Positions 24,001 to 36,846 of a stretch of DNA of 64,000 nt are shown here, piece by piece. Made by a program: the position numbers and the translations under genes. Position 1 is the first letter of the stretch, and every line of letters starts with the position of its first letter. The notes under the pieces are model-generated. The model saw only the letters and a list, made by a program, of their open reading frames with translations, was not told the origin of the DNA and did no database searches. Location of the stretch: the NCBI GenBank assembly GCA_006538405.1, contig BJKQ01000005.1:310001-374000 (forward strand), in the 5' to 3' direction. This DNA is from Hansfordia pulvinata. Lineage: Eukaryota; Ascomycota; Sordariomycetes; Xylariales.

Positions 24001-27000
24001 TCGTGATGTTCTGCGCCGTTGCGGTTGCAAGGGTGAGAAGATTTGCTTCATTATGGACGAATCCAATGTTTTGGACTCTGGATTCCTTGAGCGCATGAAC
24101 ACACTGCTTGCCAACGCGGAGGTTCCTGGTCTGTTTGAAGGTGACGAGTTCGCTGCCTTGATGACGGCTTGCAAGGAGGGTGCCCAGCGCCAGGGTCTGT
24201 TGCTTGACTCTCAGGAGGAGCTCTACAAGTGGTTCACCCAGCAGATTGTCAAGAACCTGCACGTCGTCTTCACCATGAACCCGCCCGAGGATGGCTTGTC
24301 CTCCAAGGCTGCGACGAGTCCGGCCCTGTTCAACCGTTGCGTTCTCAACTGGTTTGGCGACTGGTCCGACCAGGCCCTCTTCCAGGTTGCCAACGAGCTT
24401 ACACACTCTATCGACCTCGACAAGCCCAACTTCACTGCCCCCGACACAATCCCAGTTGCCTACCGCAACCTCACCCTGCCGCCAAACCACCGGGAGACCA
24501 TTGTCAACTCCATGGTCTACATCCACTACTCGCTTCATCGGTTCAACACAAAGCTGCTCAAACAGCAGGGCAAGGTTACGTTCCTCACGCCTCGCCACTT
24601 CCTGGACTTCGTTGCGCAGTATGTTAAGTTGTACAACGAGAAGCGCGAAGACCTCGAAGAACAGCAGCGGCATCTCAACGTCGGTCTCGACAAGCTTAAG
24701 GATACTGTCGAGAAGGTGCGCGATCTGAGAGTCAGCCTGGCTGAGAAGAAGACGCAGCTCGAGGCAAAGGACGCCGAGGCCAACGAGAAGCTGCAGCGCA
24801 TGGTTGCCGACCAACGCGAAGCTGAGCAGCGCAAGAACACCTCGCTCGAGATCCAGGCCGCGCTCGAAAAGCAGGAAGCCGAGGTTGCTTCTCGCAAGGA
24901 AGTCGTCTTGCATGATCTAGCTCGCGCTGAGCCCGCTGTCGAGGAAGCCAAGGCTAGTGTCAGCAACATCAAGCGTCAACATCTGACAGAAGTCCGATCC
25001 ATGGGTTCGCCCCCTCACGGCGTCAAGATCACCATGGAAGCTGTTTGCACATTGCTGGGGCACAAGATCCAGGATTGGAAGGCTGTGCAGGCGGTCATTC
25101 GCCGGGACGACTTCATTGCCAGCATCGTCAACTACGACAACGAGAAGCAGATGACCAAGGCTCTCAGGACCAAGATGCGTGCCAACTATCTGAACCAAGA
25201 CGATTTCACCTTTGAAAAGGTTCAGCGCGCCAGTAAGGCCTGTGGTCCCCTAGTTCAGTGGGTCGAGGCTCAGGTCAGCTACTCGGAGATTTTGGACCGT
25301 GTCGGGCCCCTCAGAGACGAGGTCGACCAGCTCGAGGAGCAGGCACTCAACACCAAGGCCGAAGCTAAGGCAGTGGAGAACACCATTGTCACACTCGAGC
25401 AGAGCATCGGTACCTACAAGACTGAATACGCCGCCCTTATCAGCGAGACCCAGGCAATCAAATCAGAGATGTCTCGCGTGCAATTCAAGGTCGACCGCAG
25501 TGTCAGGCTTCTTGACAGCTTGTCTTCTGAGCGCGTGCGCTGGGAGGAAGGCAGCAAGTCCTTCGAGACCCAGATCAGCACTCTCGTGGGCGATGTCTTG
25601 GTCGCTGCGGCCTTCTTGGCCTACAGCGGTCTCTACGACCAGACATTCCGCAAGGCCATGATGGAGGACTGGCTGCACCAGCTGCATCTCTCCGGTGTTA
25701 GCTTCAAGCCTCACAACCCCATCACCGAATACCTGTCCAGCGCGGACGAGAGGCTGAGCTGGCAAGAGAACAGCCTGCCGGTGGACGACCTGTGCACAGA
25801 GAACGCAATTGTGCTCAAGCGTTTCAACAGGTACCCGCTTATCATCGATCCGTCTGGCAGAGTGACCGAGTTCCTCCAAAAAGAATGCAGCGACCGCCGT
25901 CTCACTGTCACCAGCTTCTTGGACGACTCCTTCACGAAACAGTTGGAGAGTTCTCTTCGTTTCGGTAACCCCATTCTCATCCAGGATGCCGAACACCTCG
26001 ATCCCATCATCAACCACGTTCTCAACAAAGAGTACCAGAAGACGGGAGGTCGTGTCCTCATTCAGCTCGGCAAGCAGCAGATTGATTTCTCGCCATCGTT
26101 CAAAATCTATCTGTCCACCCGTGATCCTTCGGCCACCTTTGCCCCTGACATCTGCAGTCGAACGACGTTTGTCAACTTTACAGTCACACAGAGCAGTCTT
26201 CAGACCCAGTCCCTTAACGATGTGCTCAAGTCTGAGAGACCCGATGTGGACGAACGCCGTTCCAACCTCATCAAGCTGCAGGGCGAGTTCAAGGTCCATC
26301 TCCGTCAGCTAGAGAAGCGACTTTTGCAAGCTCTCAATGAATCACGTGGTAACATTCTCGACGACGACAACGTCATTGAGACCTTGGAGACTCTGAAGAC
26401 CGAGGCGGCCGAGATTACTGCCAAAATGAGCAACACGGAGGGTGTCATGGGTGAGGTGGAAGACATCACGCACCAATACAACGTCATTGCTCGGTCTTGC
26501 AGTGCTGTCTTTGCCGTGCTCGAGCAGCTGCACTACCTCAACCACTTCTACCAGTTCTCGCTGCAATACTTTGTGGACATCTTCCACTCGGTGCTACACG
26601 GCAACAAGCACCTTGCCAACGAGACCAACTTCAACACACGCAAGGACATCATCATCAAGGACCTATTCGTCACCACCTACAAGAGAACGGCTCTGGGTCT
26701 CCTGCAGAAGGACCGCATCACCCTGGCCATGCTTCTCGCGCAGGCCTCGCCTTACAAGATGGACAAGGGGCTAATTGACAATGTCCTCGATGAGCGTGTC
26801 GAGGGCAAGGATCTGTCGAGCGACCCCGAGGCCATGGACGAGGCCTTTGAGAAGGCCAAGCGCATCGCTGTTCTCAAGGACAAAGTCGACAACGTGCCGA
26901 CGGAGACTTGGGACAAGTTCTTCACCGAAGAGCTCGCCGAGAACTTTGTGCCTCAGATCTGGGGCCCGGGAACTGAGCCATTCGACCAAGCGCTGCTTTC

Positions 27001-28126
27001 CCTACTGCTTGTCAAGCTGTTCCGTCTGGACCGCTTTGTCCCCAGTGCCGAGAGGTTCGTCGGGGCCGTCTTTGGCCCCGAGCTGTTCGATGTGGTCGAA
27101 GACCTGAAGCAGACGGTGGACCAGGTCTCGGCGACCCGGCCGATCTCCATGGTATCGAGCCCCGGATTCGATGCCAGCTACAAGGTCGACAACCTGGTGG
27201 AGCGCGCGCGTGTCAGGTGCACCAACATTGCCATGGGTTCCAACGAGAGTATGGCCAGCGCCGACAAGGCAATCAGCAACGCCGCACAGGTCGGCAGTTG
27301 GGTGCTGATCAAGAACGTGCACCTCGCCCCGACGTGGCTGCAGTCGCTGGAGAAGCGGATGGAGTCTCTCAACCCCAACGCCGACTTCCGGCTCTTCCTG
27401 TCCATGGAGTCCAGCCCCAAGATCCCCGTCAATCTGCTGCGCGCATCTCGCGTTTTGATGTACGAGCAGCCCGCGGGTGTCCGCGCCAACATGAAGGACT
27501 CGATGACTTCGCTGTCAACACGCGCACAGAAGAGCCCCGTCGAGCGCACCAGGCTGTACCTGCTGCTCTCCTTCCTGCACGCCGTGGTGCAGGAGCGTCT
27601 GCGCTACGCACCCAACCTGGGCTGGAAGGGCTTCTGGGAGTTCAACGACAGCGACTACGAATGCTCGGCGTTCATCATCGACACATGGGTCGACCACGCG
27701 GCACAGAACCGGACCAACCTTGCGCCCCAGAACATACCGTGGGAGATGATTCGGTACCTGGTGCGGGAGACGTACGGCGGCAAGATTGACGACGAGGGCG
27801 ACTTCACCCAGCTGACGCAGCTCGTGGAGCAGTTCCTGACGCCGGACGCATTCGAGGTCGGGCACAAGTTGGTGGAAGGCCCAGAGAAGGGCGACGCGGC
27901 CATGAGCCTGACGGTGCCGTCGGGTACATCGCTGGGCGACTTTATCGAGTGGATCCAGCGACTGCCGGAGCGAGAGCCTCCCACCTACCTAGGCCTGCCA
28001 GCCAACGCGGAGAAGCTGCTGCTCGTGGGCTTGGGCCGCAGCCTGATCCAGAACCTGCGCAAGGTGACAGAGCTCCTGGACGAAGGCGAGCAGCTCGTGA
28101 CAGATGCGGAGGACGAGGAACAGTAG
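15001..28126 (+). CDS. dyn1: Cytoplasmic dynein heavy chain
   Basis: Exons 15001-15298 and 15351-28126 (52 bp intron, GTATGC...CTCGCAG) give 4357 residues, the usual size for fungal cytoplasmic dynein (nudA in Aspergillus, ro-1 in Neurospora). It is the minus-end microtubule motor for nuclear migration and early endosome transport. Tail and linker occupy roughly residues 1-1800. Four P-loops are visible: AAA1 GPAGTGKT (~1942), AAA2 GNSGTGKS (~2237), AAA3 GPPGSGKT (~2602) and AAA4 GVSGSGKT (~2944). Walker B motifs include CFDEFN (AAA1), VFCDEIN (AAA3) and FIMDESN (AAA4). The stalk coiled coils are at ~3196-3311 and ~3413-3513, flanking the microtubule-binding domain that begins near [12 protein letters not shown]5, AAA6 and the C-terminal domain follow to an acidic EDEEQ end. 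The 12.8 kb second exon has no frame break and keeps a C6 run (about 23211-23216) in frame. The intron lies after codon 99. Confidence 0.98.
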
Positions 28127-31100
28127 CAGCAGTAGCGGGGCTGTGCTGCAAAGAGGGGCGTTTCCTGTTGGGAGTTGCGTTCTAGATACCTAGTCCTCCC
28201 AGCCACTGTTTAACTTTCTTTTGTGTTACACTCTAGAGGCTCTCTGAACAGTCTGTGCCTATATCGAGAGGCTCCTCTGGGACCATAATAATAAGGTACT
28301 GAATTACACCCAGAGATGAATTCCGTGTCAGTGATGAATATGTATTTTATCTGCTCGAGACTTGGTCTGATATCAGCGTGGTCCCTCGCGGGCAGGAGTG
28401 ACAGCAGCCCCGTGGAGATCTCGGAAACGGCACGGAGATACACGAGAGGGGGCAAGCGGTTTTACGTAATGGCAGGCCGTCCCTGCATGAGACACAGTGC
28501 CACGTATGTCAAGCATTGATCCCTTCAAGTGCTCAAACTGATCATAGTCTTCGTACGGGCAGGGAATGGAGGTACGAGAGGGAGCATACAATTACACAAT
28601 GTAGAGAGTAATAACAGGCAGAAAGGGGGGGCGGGGGCTGCTGATCAGAGCAGGCAAAGAGAGCGGAGAGAGCCCCAAAGAAATTACGGAGCACTTTGCA
28701 CGGGGTAGTGAGATGCATGATCTCTCGAGTCTGGGAATATTTCCAGCAGCATGTGTGGAAGGCCAATGAGAGCAGACGCAATGGTCATTCCCAGCAGCAT
28801 TTTCTTTGTGTCCCTCTGCATCTTTGTCACCCGCCCACTCAAACAGTGGACGTCGGTGCTAACTCAGGCGGCCCCGCCGGAGCTAACAAGCAAGCGCCTG
28901 CAGGCACGGCCCACTGAAACTTGTCAAGTCTTGCCGTATGCAGGTGGGCGTGAGTTTTTTACGTACGATAGCAGACAGCTTCCATTTTCCTTCATCGTCA
29001 CATCGTGTACGAGTGTGCCTACATGGGTAGTGGTCTCCTCACTTTTTCTGTTGAGTGCTTCGTGTGGGTGGTAGGCGAGTGCAGGGCAAAGACACAAAGC
29101 GCGACATCGGGGCTGGGGAAGAGGATCCGAACCCCGCGGAGAGCCCCGCCTAGTACGAGTACTTTGCACACGAGTATTCCCACTCTAGAATAATAACCTT
29201 AGGTTAGGTAGGGACTGGACTCTGAAAGCCGAACGGTTTCGGCGGTACTTGTGAGTCCATGTGAGTTCATAGGTAAGGTTGGCTTTGCAGCTGTCAACAT
29301 TCGAGTTGAATCATCAACTTCCATCGGTGAAACGAGGTACCTGTAGGTAGGTAGGTACTTGAATCAGCGGAGACCCTGCTCCGTGCCAGAACTCGCAGCC
29401 ACGCCAAACGACCTACATCTCCGTATGTGCCTACTCCGTACCTACACGTTGGATGTACCAACCGCTCGTACTCCAGGCCGGACGAGAATATCGACCTAAG
29501 GTACCTGGTAGGTACGAGTGCCACCACGGCAGGACTCTGATGGGGGCATCACCACCACGAAATTGACCCTAAACCCAGACTTGAATGTTGGACAGCCGCG
29601 TGGGATGGCCACGCCCAGCTGATGAGGCAGGCGCGGGATGGCAGGCAGACCCGGCACGAGGAAGGCGCCGGACATGGCGGCATTCCTAATAGAGCCGCCG
29701 TGATTGGCCGCCGCTTCCTGCTCTGGCCAACGAGGCGACGAGATAAAAAGGGTGCGGGTGTGCGTGACCGGGTGTACCCGACTGTCAATCATCACCGGCG
29801 CACCAGTTGGAACTCATCAATGGATGGAAGAGTACGACGAGTACCTGGCGTTCATCATCAACAGCCAGCCAACCAGCCAATTATACGAGAACCTGCCCTT
29901 GTGAGGTTTGTCGCAAGTCGCCAGTTCCAGCTTCCTGGACGCTTTGCAGGCACCGCAGCCGCCTGACACGACCGACCACCGCCTCGCCCAACATTGTCTC
30001 CTCAACCGCCCCCAGTGGACAGCCCAACCGACATCCGGCTTCGCCATGGCATCCGTTATCGTCAATCCGCCAGCCGCCAGCTGATCGTGCCGCTCGCCGC
30101 ATCACCTCTCTCTCCGGGTTCGAGTACTGAAGAAATGGGGCCGCTGTGCCCCATCGCCACTGTCTATTGTCTGGAACTAAGAACTAATCACCGGCGACGG
30201 CGCATGCCCATCAATAATAGATAGTTACCAGTAGGCGGCCACGGCGGCATCACGACTCGGAAGCGCATACGATTCGGTGTATCAGATGGGATCAATCTCT
30301 CGCCACACGTTCCACCCTCTCGACCCAACCCCTGGCTGCAGATTATCTTATCGCTCGCCCCTCGATCGGACCGGTGTGTTCTGCCCAGCACCCCGTCCAG
30401 CCCCGTCCAGTAGGATCCGTGTGGCACGGCTCCGTACTAGTCGAGTACCTCATCAGAGGCCACTCGCCTGCTCCCACTCGCACACACGGTACCCGAGCCT
30501 ACGAGTACACTCCCAAAGAGCCAACCCGCCATGGTTTTCCTCCGAAGTCCGGGTATCCTCAATCCCGAACCAAACCAATCCTGCCCCCTCTCGGATCAGC
30601 CTACCCCAGACCCTGGCCGCCCAGGCTGCACTGCTTTCCATCATACACCATGCATCTTGTTGAGGAGAGAGAGCGACCATTGCAGACAGTACAAGAAAAA
30701 CTGCAAATGGGTCCAAGACCTGCGTTGCACCTGCGAGCCGCAAGGCGGTGCGGTGTGAGGCGGGGCAGCGGGCTGTCGGGCCCTGCCCTGGCCGCCCCGG
30801 CCCTCTCTGCCTTTCCTTTTGTCAGCTTGGTTGGTAACACCTCTCCGCTGCGAGTGTAGGTGGGCTTCTCAGGCTGTACGAGTACCCCGCTGTGCTGGGA
30901 ACAGGTCGGTGCGTCGGACAGGCAGCGCCCTCGCCGGACGGACCGCGGCTCACCCGACCGTCGTTCGTGTCGAAAATCGTAAAGATGGATCCTGAACGCA
31001 GCCGATGCACTTGCTGCCCTCGCCGAACAGCCCGCCGTGTCCGCCAGGCTTGTCCGACTGCGCCCATCCGATCTAACTAGGCTGACGATCTAGGCTTTCA

Positions 31101-32738
31101 GCAACGCGCTACTCGGGCCGGACATGATAAAGGACCCCTGTCGGTACCAACACATCGTCCTTGAGCTGGCCCCACCATCAGCTAGGCCCCGGCCAATCAG
31201 ACCCAGGCGAATAATAATCAAACCGTCCGCTGGCGGGCCCGAAGCCGGGGAATGCCCCTTCGCGTGCCCCAGATAGGAGGGAGACCAGCAGAAGGACGAT
31301 CTCCACCGGCGGCAGCCACTGCTTGACATCCGCATGGCCAGCCCGACCTTTTCGTCATAGCCTGTCGGGTCCAGAACGAGGCGCACCGTTGGCCGGCGAT
31401 GCCAGATCAAGCTGGACAAGGTCGACAGACGGCCAGAGGGGGGGCTGATGCTGTGCCTCCTGGCCTGCCTGTCAAGCCAGAAGCCAGCAAGCGCCAAACT
31501 CCGTTGAACGCCCTTTGCGTGGCACTTGGCGCCCTCGACGGCCGCTGCTCGTGCTTCCCTCTCCACGTGGTGGACAACTCCTCTCGCCCAGCCTAAGTTA
31601 GCTCCGTCCAGACGATTCTCTGACCTGCCAGGCTGCACCGCTTTGCGCCTCAGCTTGGTTTCTTTCCTCCGCAACCAACGCAGAGGTGTGCCCTCACCCC
31701 CCTGTTGTACGTCTGATCTCGAGCACTGCCCTCATTGCACACACACACACAAAACGGAGCACAACCTGTGAAGAACCATCGCAGCACAGGCGTGCAATAG
31801 CTCGAACGGGTGTCGACGACTCAACACACCCCTGCTCCAGTACGCGTTTACGTGGACTCGGTGCGAGTCCGCCGGGATTGTTTGCGCGGCCCTGGCTGGC
31901 TGACGAGAGACGAGTCCCGCGCACCGCCGGGTCCCTTTGAGTGACGGTCACCGCACCGCCGAGGGGTGCCCTTGATAAGCACGACGGGGCTACCATTATT
32001 TCGTGCTCGCTCGCTCGCAACGCAGCCGTCAGCCGCCTGTCTCGCCACTCCGCGCGTGGGCGCCTCTAGTCCAGTCTCGTCCCGGCCCCATCCTGAATCA
32101 ACCCGCGCCTGGCATCCCCATCTCCGTTGATCTCTCCCCGCCATCCTCTTCTATCACACCACAACCACCACCGCGGCTCCCTGCTGAGCCCCTCGAGACC
32201 GCCCTCCGCCGTTGCTGTTGCTGCCCGCCCGCCCGCCCGCTCACTTACACAGGGTCTACCGATCACCTGGCCGCATCGCTGTCCTCCTGCCACCAGATTC
32301 CAGTGTCGGTAGCCAATCAGGGAATCAATACTCCCAGCAGCCTTTATTTTGGCTCTTCGCTCTCGTTAGGACGCAAGCGATTGCGAGGCAGGCATCACGT
32401 CAATCCTCCTGTTCACTCTTTCCCTCCCCAAACCCTTGCTCCCAGCCAATCGGCTCCTTACCAGCCCTACCATTCGGTAACCCCTCCCCTCCTATCGGGT
32501 CAACTGGAAGTGCTGGATCAGGCGACCGATTCACACGTCGATCATCCAACTGCACTTCACCTCCGTCTGTGTAGACCATCGCTCTGCTCGACTGATTCCC
32601 TTGGTCTGGGAACATCTCGCCACCGCAGACTCCACAGCCCCTTGTCGTTTCTCGCCCCCCGCCCCCTTCGCACGTCTGAGATCCGGGTCTGGGCGTTCCC
32701 CCGGAAGCCGCACCCTTATCTAAAGGCAGGCGCCGACC
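28127..32738. other. 4.6 kb gene-free region upstream of SREA
   Basis: Open frames up to 194 codons (31090-31674, minus) lack any protein-like pattern. The left half carries CGAGTAC and TAGGTAGGTA words (29150-29520, 30480-30500, 30876-30885). CCAAT/ATTGG boxes are at about 29702, 31193, 32313 and 32446. From about 32000 on, the plus strand becomes C/T-rich, suggesting a long SREA leader. Such long regulated upstream regions are common for transcription-factor genes. Confidence 0.5.
32313..32317 (+). promoter_or_regulatory. CCAAT box upstream of SREA
   Basis: CCAAT 426 bp before the SREA start; a second copy is at 32446-32450. In Aspergillus the CCAAT-binding complex with HapX represses sreA during iron starvation. 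That these boxes serve this role is inference from position and gene identity; I did not find a clear HapX half-site at the expected spacing. Confidence 0.35.
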
Positions 32739-34529
32739 ATGAATGAAGAGACCCGTCGATCGCCAAACGACGCCGCCAAAGAGGAGACGGCTACTGTGCG
32801 CACTGCTCTGCCCTCCCGCCCGATCGCGTCCAAGGACGCCTCCTCAAAGAAGGGCGCCATGCCTCACAGCACGTCCGCGCGCTCGAAGAGCCCGGCGCAG
32901 AGCATCAGCGAAGCCTCAGATATGCCCAGCCCTTCCATCCAGGGTTCTGAACGAGTTAACTCTCACAGCCCCTCTCCGTTCGAGTCGGGCTGGGATCCTG
33001 CCCCCGCCGCCTTTGCTAACGCCAACAACAACAACGGCAAGATCACCAATACCGGGCAGGTGTGCAGGTAAGTCCCCTGTCGAAACTTGGCTGGAGTCAG
33101 GAGTCTCGACCGCTGACTTTGATTTGCAGCAACTGCGGCACGACGAGAACACCCCTGTGGCGCCGATCGCCTCAGGGCGCCATCATCTGCAATGCTTGCG
33201 GCCTCTACCAGAAAGCCCGAAACACGAACCGACCTACCAACCTGAAGCGACCGCCCTCGCTCGTGGCCACAGGCCAAAGCAAACCATCCGACGAGAGCAC
33301 ATCCCCGAAATCGGACGCCCAATCATCAGCGGGTAATGTCCCGGGAGCGACATATGTGGCGGCGGACCAGATGCCGACAGGATCCTGCCCTGGCGGCGGC
33401 AGATGCAACGGAACTGGCGGCGCCGCGGGGTGTGGCGGATGCCCTGCGTTCAACAACAGAGTCGCCAAAAGTGCACAGCTTCAGAGCCAGAGCGAATCAA
33501 GGAGAAGTACGGAGGGCGGTGAAGGAGATGGTCCTGCTCCTATTGATGTCAACGCGTTGGTCAAGAAGAACACAACGGTTGAAGATACGACAGTCGTAGT
33601 AGCCTGCCAGAATTGTCAAACCACTGTCACCCCTTTGTGGCGCCGCGATGGAAAGGGCCACACCATCTGCAACGCGTGCGGTAGGTCGCACTGTCAGGCA
33701 CCGTCTCGCGCCTCGCAGCTAATCATGAGCAGGTCTGTATTTCAAGCTCCACGGCGAGCACCGCCCAGTCACAATGAAGAAATCGATGATTAAGAGACGG
33801 AAGAGAGTGATTCCCGCAGCCCAGGATCAGGACAGCAACGATGCCATGTCGGTCGACTCGGCAGGGCCGAGCGAGTACACAGAAGTCGAAGAAGAGGTCG
33901 AGCGCGGCAGCACAAACGCCGACGGGTCGGTCAACCTGGGTTTCGGGCGGCGTCAAGATGTCGGCGTTTCCCTACCTGAGCCCCGTCCCAGTCAGATGTC
34001 GGCTTTGGCCGATGTTTCGAATCGGTCTCTCCCTCCTCTCAACCTCCGCGAGCTGTCACATCATGAGAACCGATTGGCACCCATCACCTCGAACGCAACG
34101 TTCGAACGGAACTCTTCTACTGCGACGGCTGGATTCCCTTCTCCAGCTCACTCTCGGAAACGCTCTTTCACAGCGGCGGATCATGGGGCCCAGGCAGGCC
34201 ATGTCGGCCCCGAAAATTCGATCCGTCTCTCTTCCATCAAGTCGATCTTGAATCCCGACAGCGACACGGGGTCAGGCGGCTTCTACGGGGAGCATATCTC
34301 GGTATCGACGCGCTCCTCCCATTCCCCAGGGCCTGGTCATCAGCCAGCACTACACCCAGGGTCGCACTCATCGCGTGTCAACATGCTCCCCAGCTTACAT
34401 TCCCGCGAGTCCGCAGACGACAGCGAAAGGGTAAAGGCGGAAAAACGAGCAGCCCTGCAGCGAGAAGCAGAGAAAATGCGCGAAATGCTTGCGGCGAAAG
34501 AGCGGGAGCTCGCCAATCTCGGGGGATGA
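32739..34529 (+). CDS. sreA: GATA-type siderophore/iron-uptake repressor, SREA family
   Basis: Exons 32739-33067, 33130-33680 and 33733-34529 (introns 62 and 52 bp) join to 558 residues. Finger 1 is C109-x2-C112-x17-C130-x2-C133; finger 2 is C269-x2-C272-x17-C290-x2-C293 followed by [11 protein letters not shown] and a basic [10 protein letters not shown] block. Between them is the cysteine-rich region with four Cys (about 196, 202, 211, 214), which senses iron in this family. Two fingers plus this region identify the SREA/URBS1/SRE group, which represses siderophore biosynthesis and high-affinity iron uptake when iron is sufficient. Residues ~520-558 form a short coiled coil ([17 protein letters not shown]...), also typical. 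Intron 1 splits finger 1 between C109 and C112; intron 2 falls directly after C293. No frame break. The ATG at 32739 is in good context (CGACCATGA). Confidence 0.95.
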
Positions 34530-36132
34530 AGATAGGCGCGGCTTCGACTGCCCGTGGCCTCGGCAGACTGAAGTTCAGTCCCGGCCAACCCCATAATTTC
34601 TTTCTTCCATTTCTTCCACACCCCCTTGTCCATTTTACCAACTTTTAGTAAACGGCCGAACACGATGACGATATGAACGGAAGGCGTCCCTTCTCTGCAG
34701 AGCGGCGCGCTTTCGGTAAACGCTGGAGATGATGACGATTTGAACGGGAGACACCACGACTCGGCGTAATGGCGCGAGCATGAATTGGCAACCAGGAAAA
34801 GGACAATTATTCAGGGTTCGAGGCTTGGCAATGCCAGGCAAGCATCATTTTGGGGTTCCAGTGTTGGTACTGCGGAATTTTGGGTTTCATTGTTGTCACT
34901 TTGATGTTGACCGCAGGTCTGGCTGGCGGTGGTGTTGCGGATGTTTTGTTCAGGGAAATACGAAGCGCCAGCCCATTTTCCGAGCGACGCCAGGTCTTCA
35001 ACAAGCTATTAGCTTATCAGGTATTGGGCTTGCCGTCCGTCGGAACCTGAGTCTCTTTGGACCATTTGTGCTCTTCGAGAGTGATGATGTGGCGCCTCGC
35101 TCGATGTCCGCCGCACGGTCTTAAAGCAGGACGTTGCGGGCAATTCGCTGGTTCATAATGGCACGATAATGCAAAGGATGCATATACGGAACTCAATCGC
35201 ATTAGGGCGTCTTGATTGAGGAATGAAGGCAACCAGTCAACATCGTCTTTGACGATTCATCTCCGAGAGCTGCCTCCGCCGTCATTGAATCCAGCGCATG
35301 TGATAACTCGCAATGGTTGCACATTTACGCCAGAGTGAATTCAAAGTCGCGCTAACAAGCGTGTTCGATCGTTCGGCAACGATCTAAGTGATGTTTCAGT
35401 TGGCAATAGGGCACTACAACTCACTTACATCCACGCAGAACAAAGGAACTAAGCCGAAGGTCTTTCCAGGGTTAAAGCAGGGGTTCATATTTATCAATGT
35501 GGCGGAAACAAACAGGCTCGGGTACAACTATCTATTTCTTCAGCGCCCTTCTTCAATACACCGGTCCGTGGTCTTAATACTTTGCGCGGGACAGCCAACC
35601 CTCCGAATATTGAATCAGCAAGCTTGGAACGCGCAGCAATCCCGCCTCGACCTTGACGTGGACTTCCAGGCATTCAGACTCTCGCTTTAGCATTGCTTTT
35701 CCCCCTTAGCACAGCTAGCTCGGGCTCAGGTGCCTGCACTCGTAACACAAACCTCGTCCGCCAAGAACTACGGGCAAACGATATCGTCACGCTACTCATT
35801 CACTCTTCTCGCCTACCCTGCCGTTTGCCTTCTGCCCGTGGTTCATCGATTCTCCCCGTCCTTCGACAACCTTCGCCCCTCAGTGTGCTCATTTTTCTCT
35901 CGGCTGCACCATAGGTCGGTTTCGTTCAGCCCTCGTCATCATCCGGTAGCAACGAGCCTTTCCACCCAACCATCACCACTGCTCCCACAGCCATCTCTGC
36001 ACTAGCAAGCACACTCCATCTATACAACCTCACCTCCACATCGATACCACTCGCCCATCGAGACCACGGCCTCCTCTTGAGATTTCGAGCTCCTGCGGAA
36101 TTCCAGCTCCTCCTTCTCCAGCCCGTGTGGCC
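34530..36132. other. Intergenic, 3' flank of SREA and leader of next gene
   Basis: No coding frame seen. The last ~350 bp (35780-36132) are strongly C/T-rich and should hold the promoter and leader of the gene starting at 36133. Confidence 0.5.
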
Positions 36133-36846
36133 ATGTCTTCCAAGAAGTCGGGAGGTTCAGCAGGCGGCGGCGCTGATGCCTCTTCCCAGGCACCAGGAGG
36201 CGGCCCTGGAGACGCCTCAGCGAGCAACAAGGCAGGCACGTAAGTCACGAACTCTGGCCTCATCTACCTATAGCAAGCACAACCCGTTGAGATTTTTATT
36301 TCTTCTCTCCCCCATCTCCACACACACACACACATACACACACACACACTCTCTCTCTCTCTCTCTCTAGTTTCGACCCGCTGACGAGGCCACCTGCGTT
36401 CTCTTGCTCCCCCCCCCCCCCCGCGCCCTCGCAAAAGTAGCCTGGCCGAACTGAACCGCAAACACCCCTTCTACAGGGAGTTTGAGCGCCGTCTGGACAG
36501 GGGCCAGTCGATCACGCTGGCGCAGCTGGTGGGCGTGCTGGAGATCATGCCCAACCACTCGGTGGACGACTTCCCGCTCGACCTGCTCGAGAAGTGGTAC
36601 GCGTACTGCGCCGCCAACGCCAGCGCGTCCAACGCCCTCGAGCTGTCCCTGGAGGCGTGCCGGTCGGCCTACGGACACGGCTTCGACAGCTCCACGGGGG
36701 CCGAGCCGGGCGACGTCGAGGTCTTCCTCGAGGTCAGGGCCGTCTACCGGCCCCGCCAGAAAGGGGCGGGCGGGAAAGGAGGGGGTGGAGGGGAGCTCCC
36801 GGGCCCCACGCGGTCCAACGAGAAGAAGCCGCGGGCCCAGGAGTAG
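36133..36846 (+). CDS. Unrecognised protein, two exons, ~170 aa
   Basis: Exon 1 (36133-36239) encodes a Ser/Gly/Ala-rich start, MSSKKSGGSAGGG. It ends at AC|GTAAGT. Exon 2 (36441-36846) begins after AAAAGTAG and encodes a folded-looking stretch, LAELNRKHPFYREFERR...ITLAQLVGVLEIMPNHSVDDFPLDLLEKWYAYC, then a helix with Ala/Leu/Cys, and a Gly/Lys-rich tail ending in RAQE. The 201 bp intron joins the two in frame (513 nt in total) and has a CTGAC branch site (36381-36385). An alternative acceptor at 36370 would read into a proline tract and a C14 run and lose the frame unless the run is miscounted. I do not recognise the family. Small size, no signal peptide and low-complexity ends suggest a soluble cytosolic or nuclear protein. 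Confidence 0.6.
36322..36422 (+). repeat. (CA)n(CT)n run and C14 homopolymer inside an intron
   Basis: A (CA)n run (about 36322-36347) passes into (CT)n to 36367, followed 40 bp later by 14 consecutive C (36409-36422). All lie inside the proposed intron and would act as an extended polypyrimidine tract. The C14 length may be miscounted. Confidence 0.8.

Noticed and set aside
15071..27984. Many long minus-strand open frames opposite dynein (for example 15071-16552 and 20906-22402)
   Set aside because: They mirror the codon pattern of the dynein exon, have no domains or splice logic, and are expected from a long GC-biased gene.
31090..31674. 194-codon minus-strand open frame upstream of SREA
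   Set aside because: Arg/Ser/Gly-rich random-looking sequence with no promoter or splice support.
36409..36422. C14 run read as a coding frameshift
   Set aside because: An intron 36240-36440 with a CTGAC branch site removes the run and joins both exons in frame, so no frameshift is needed.
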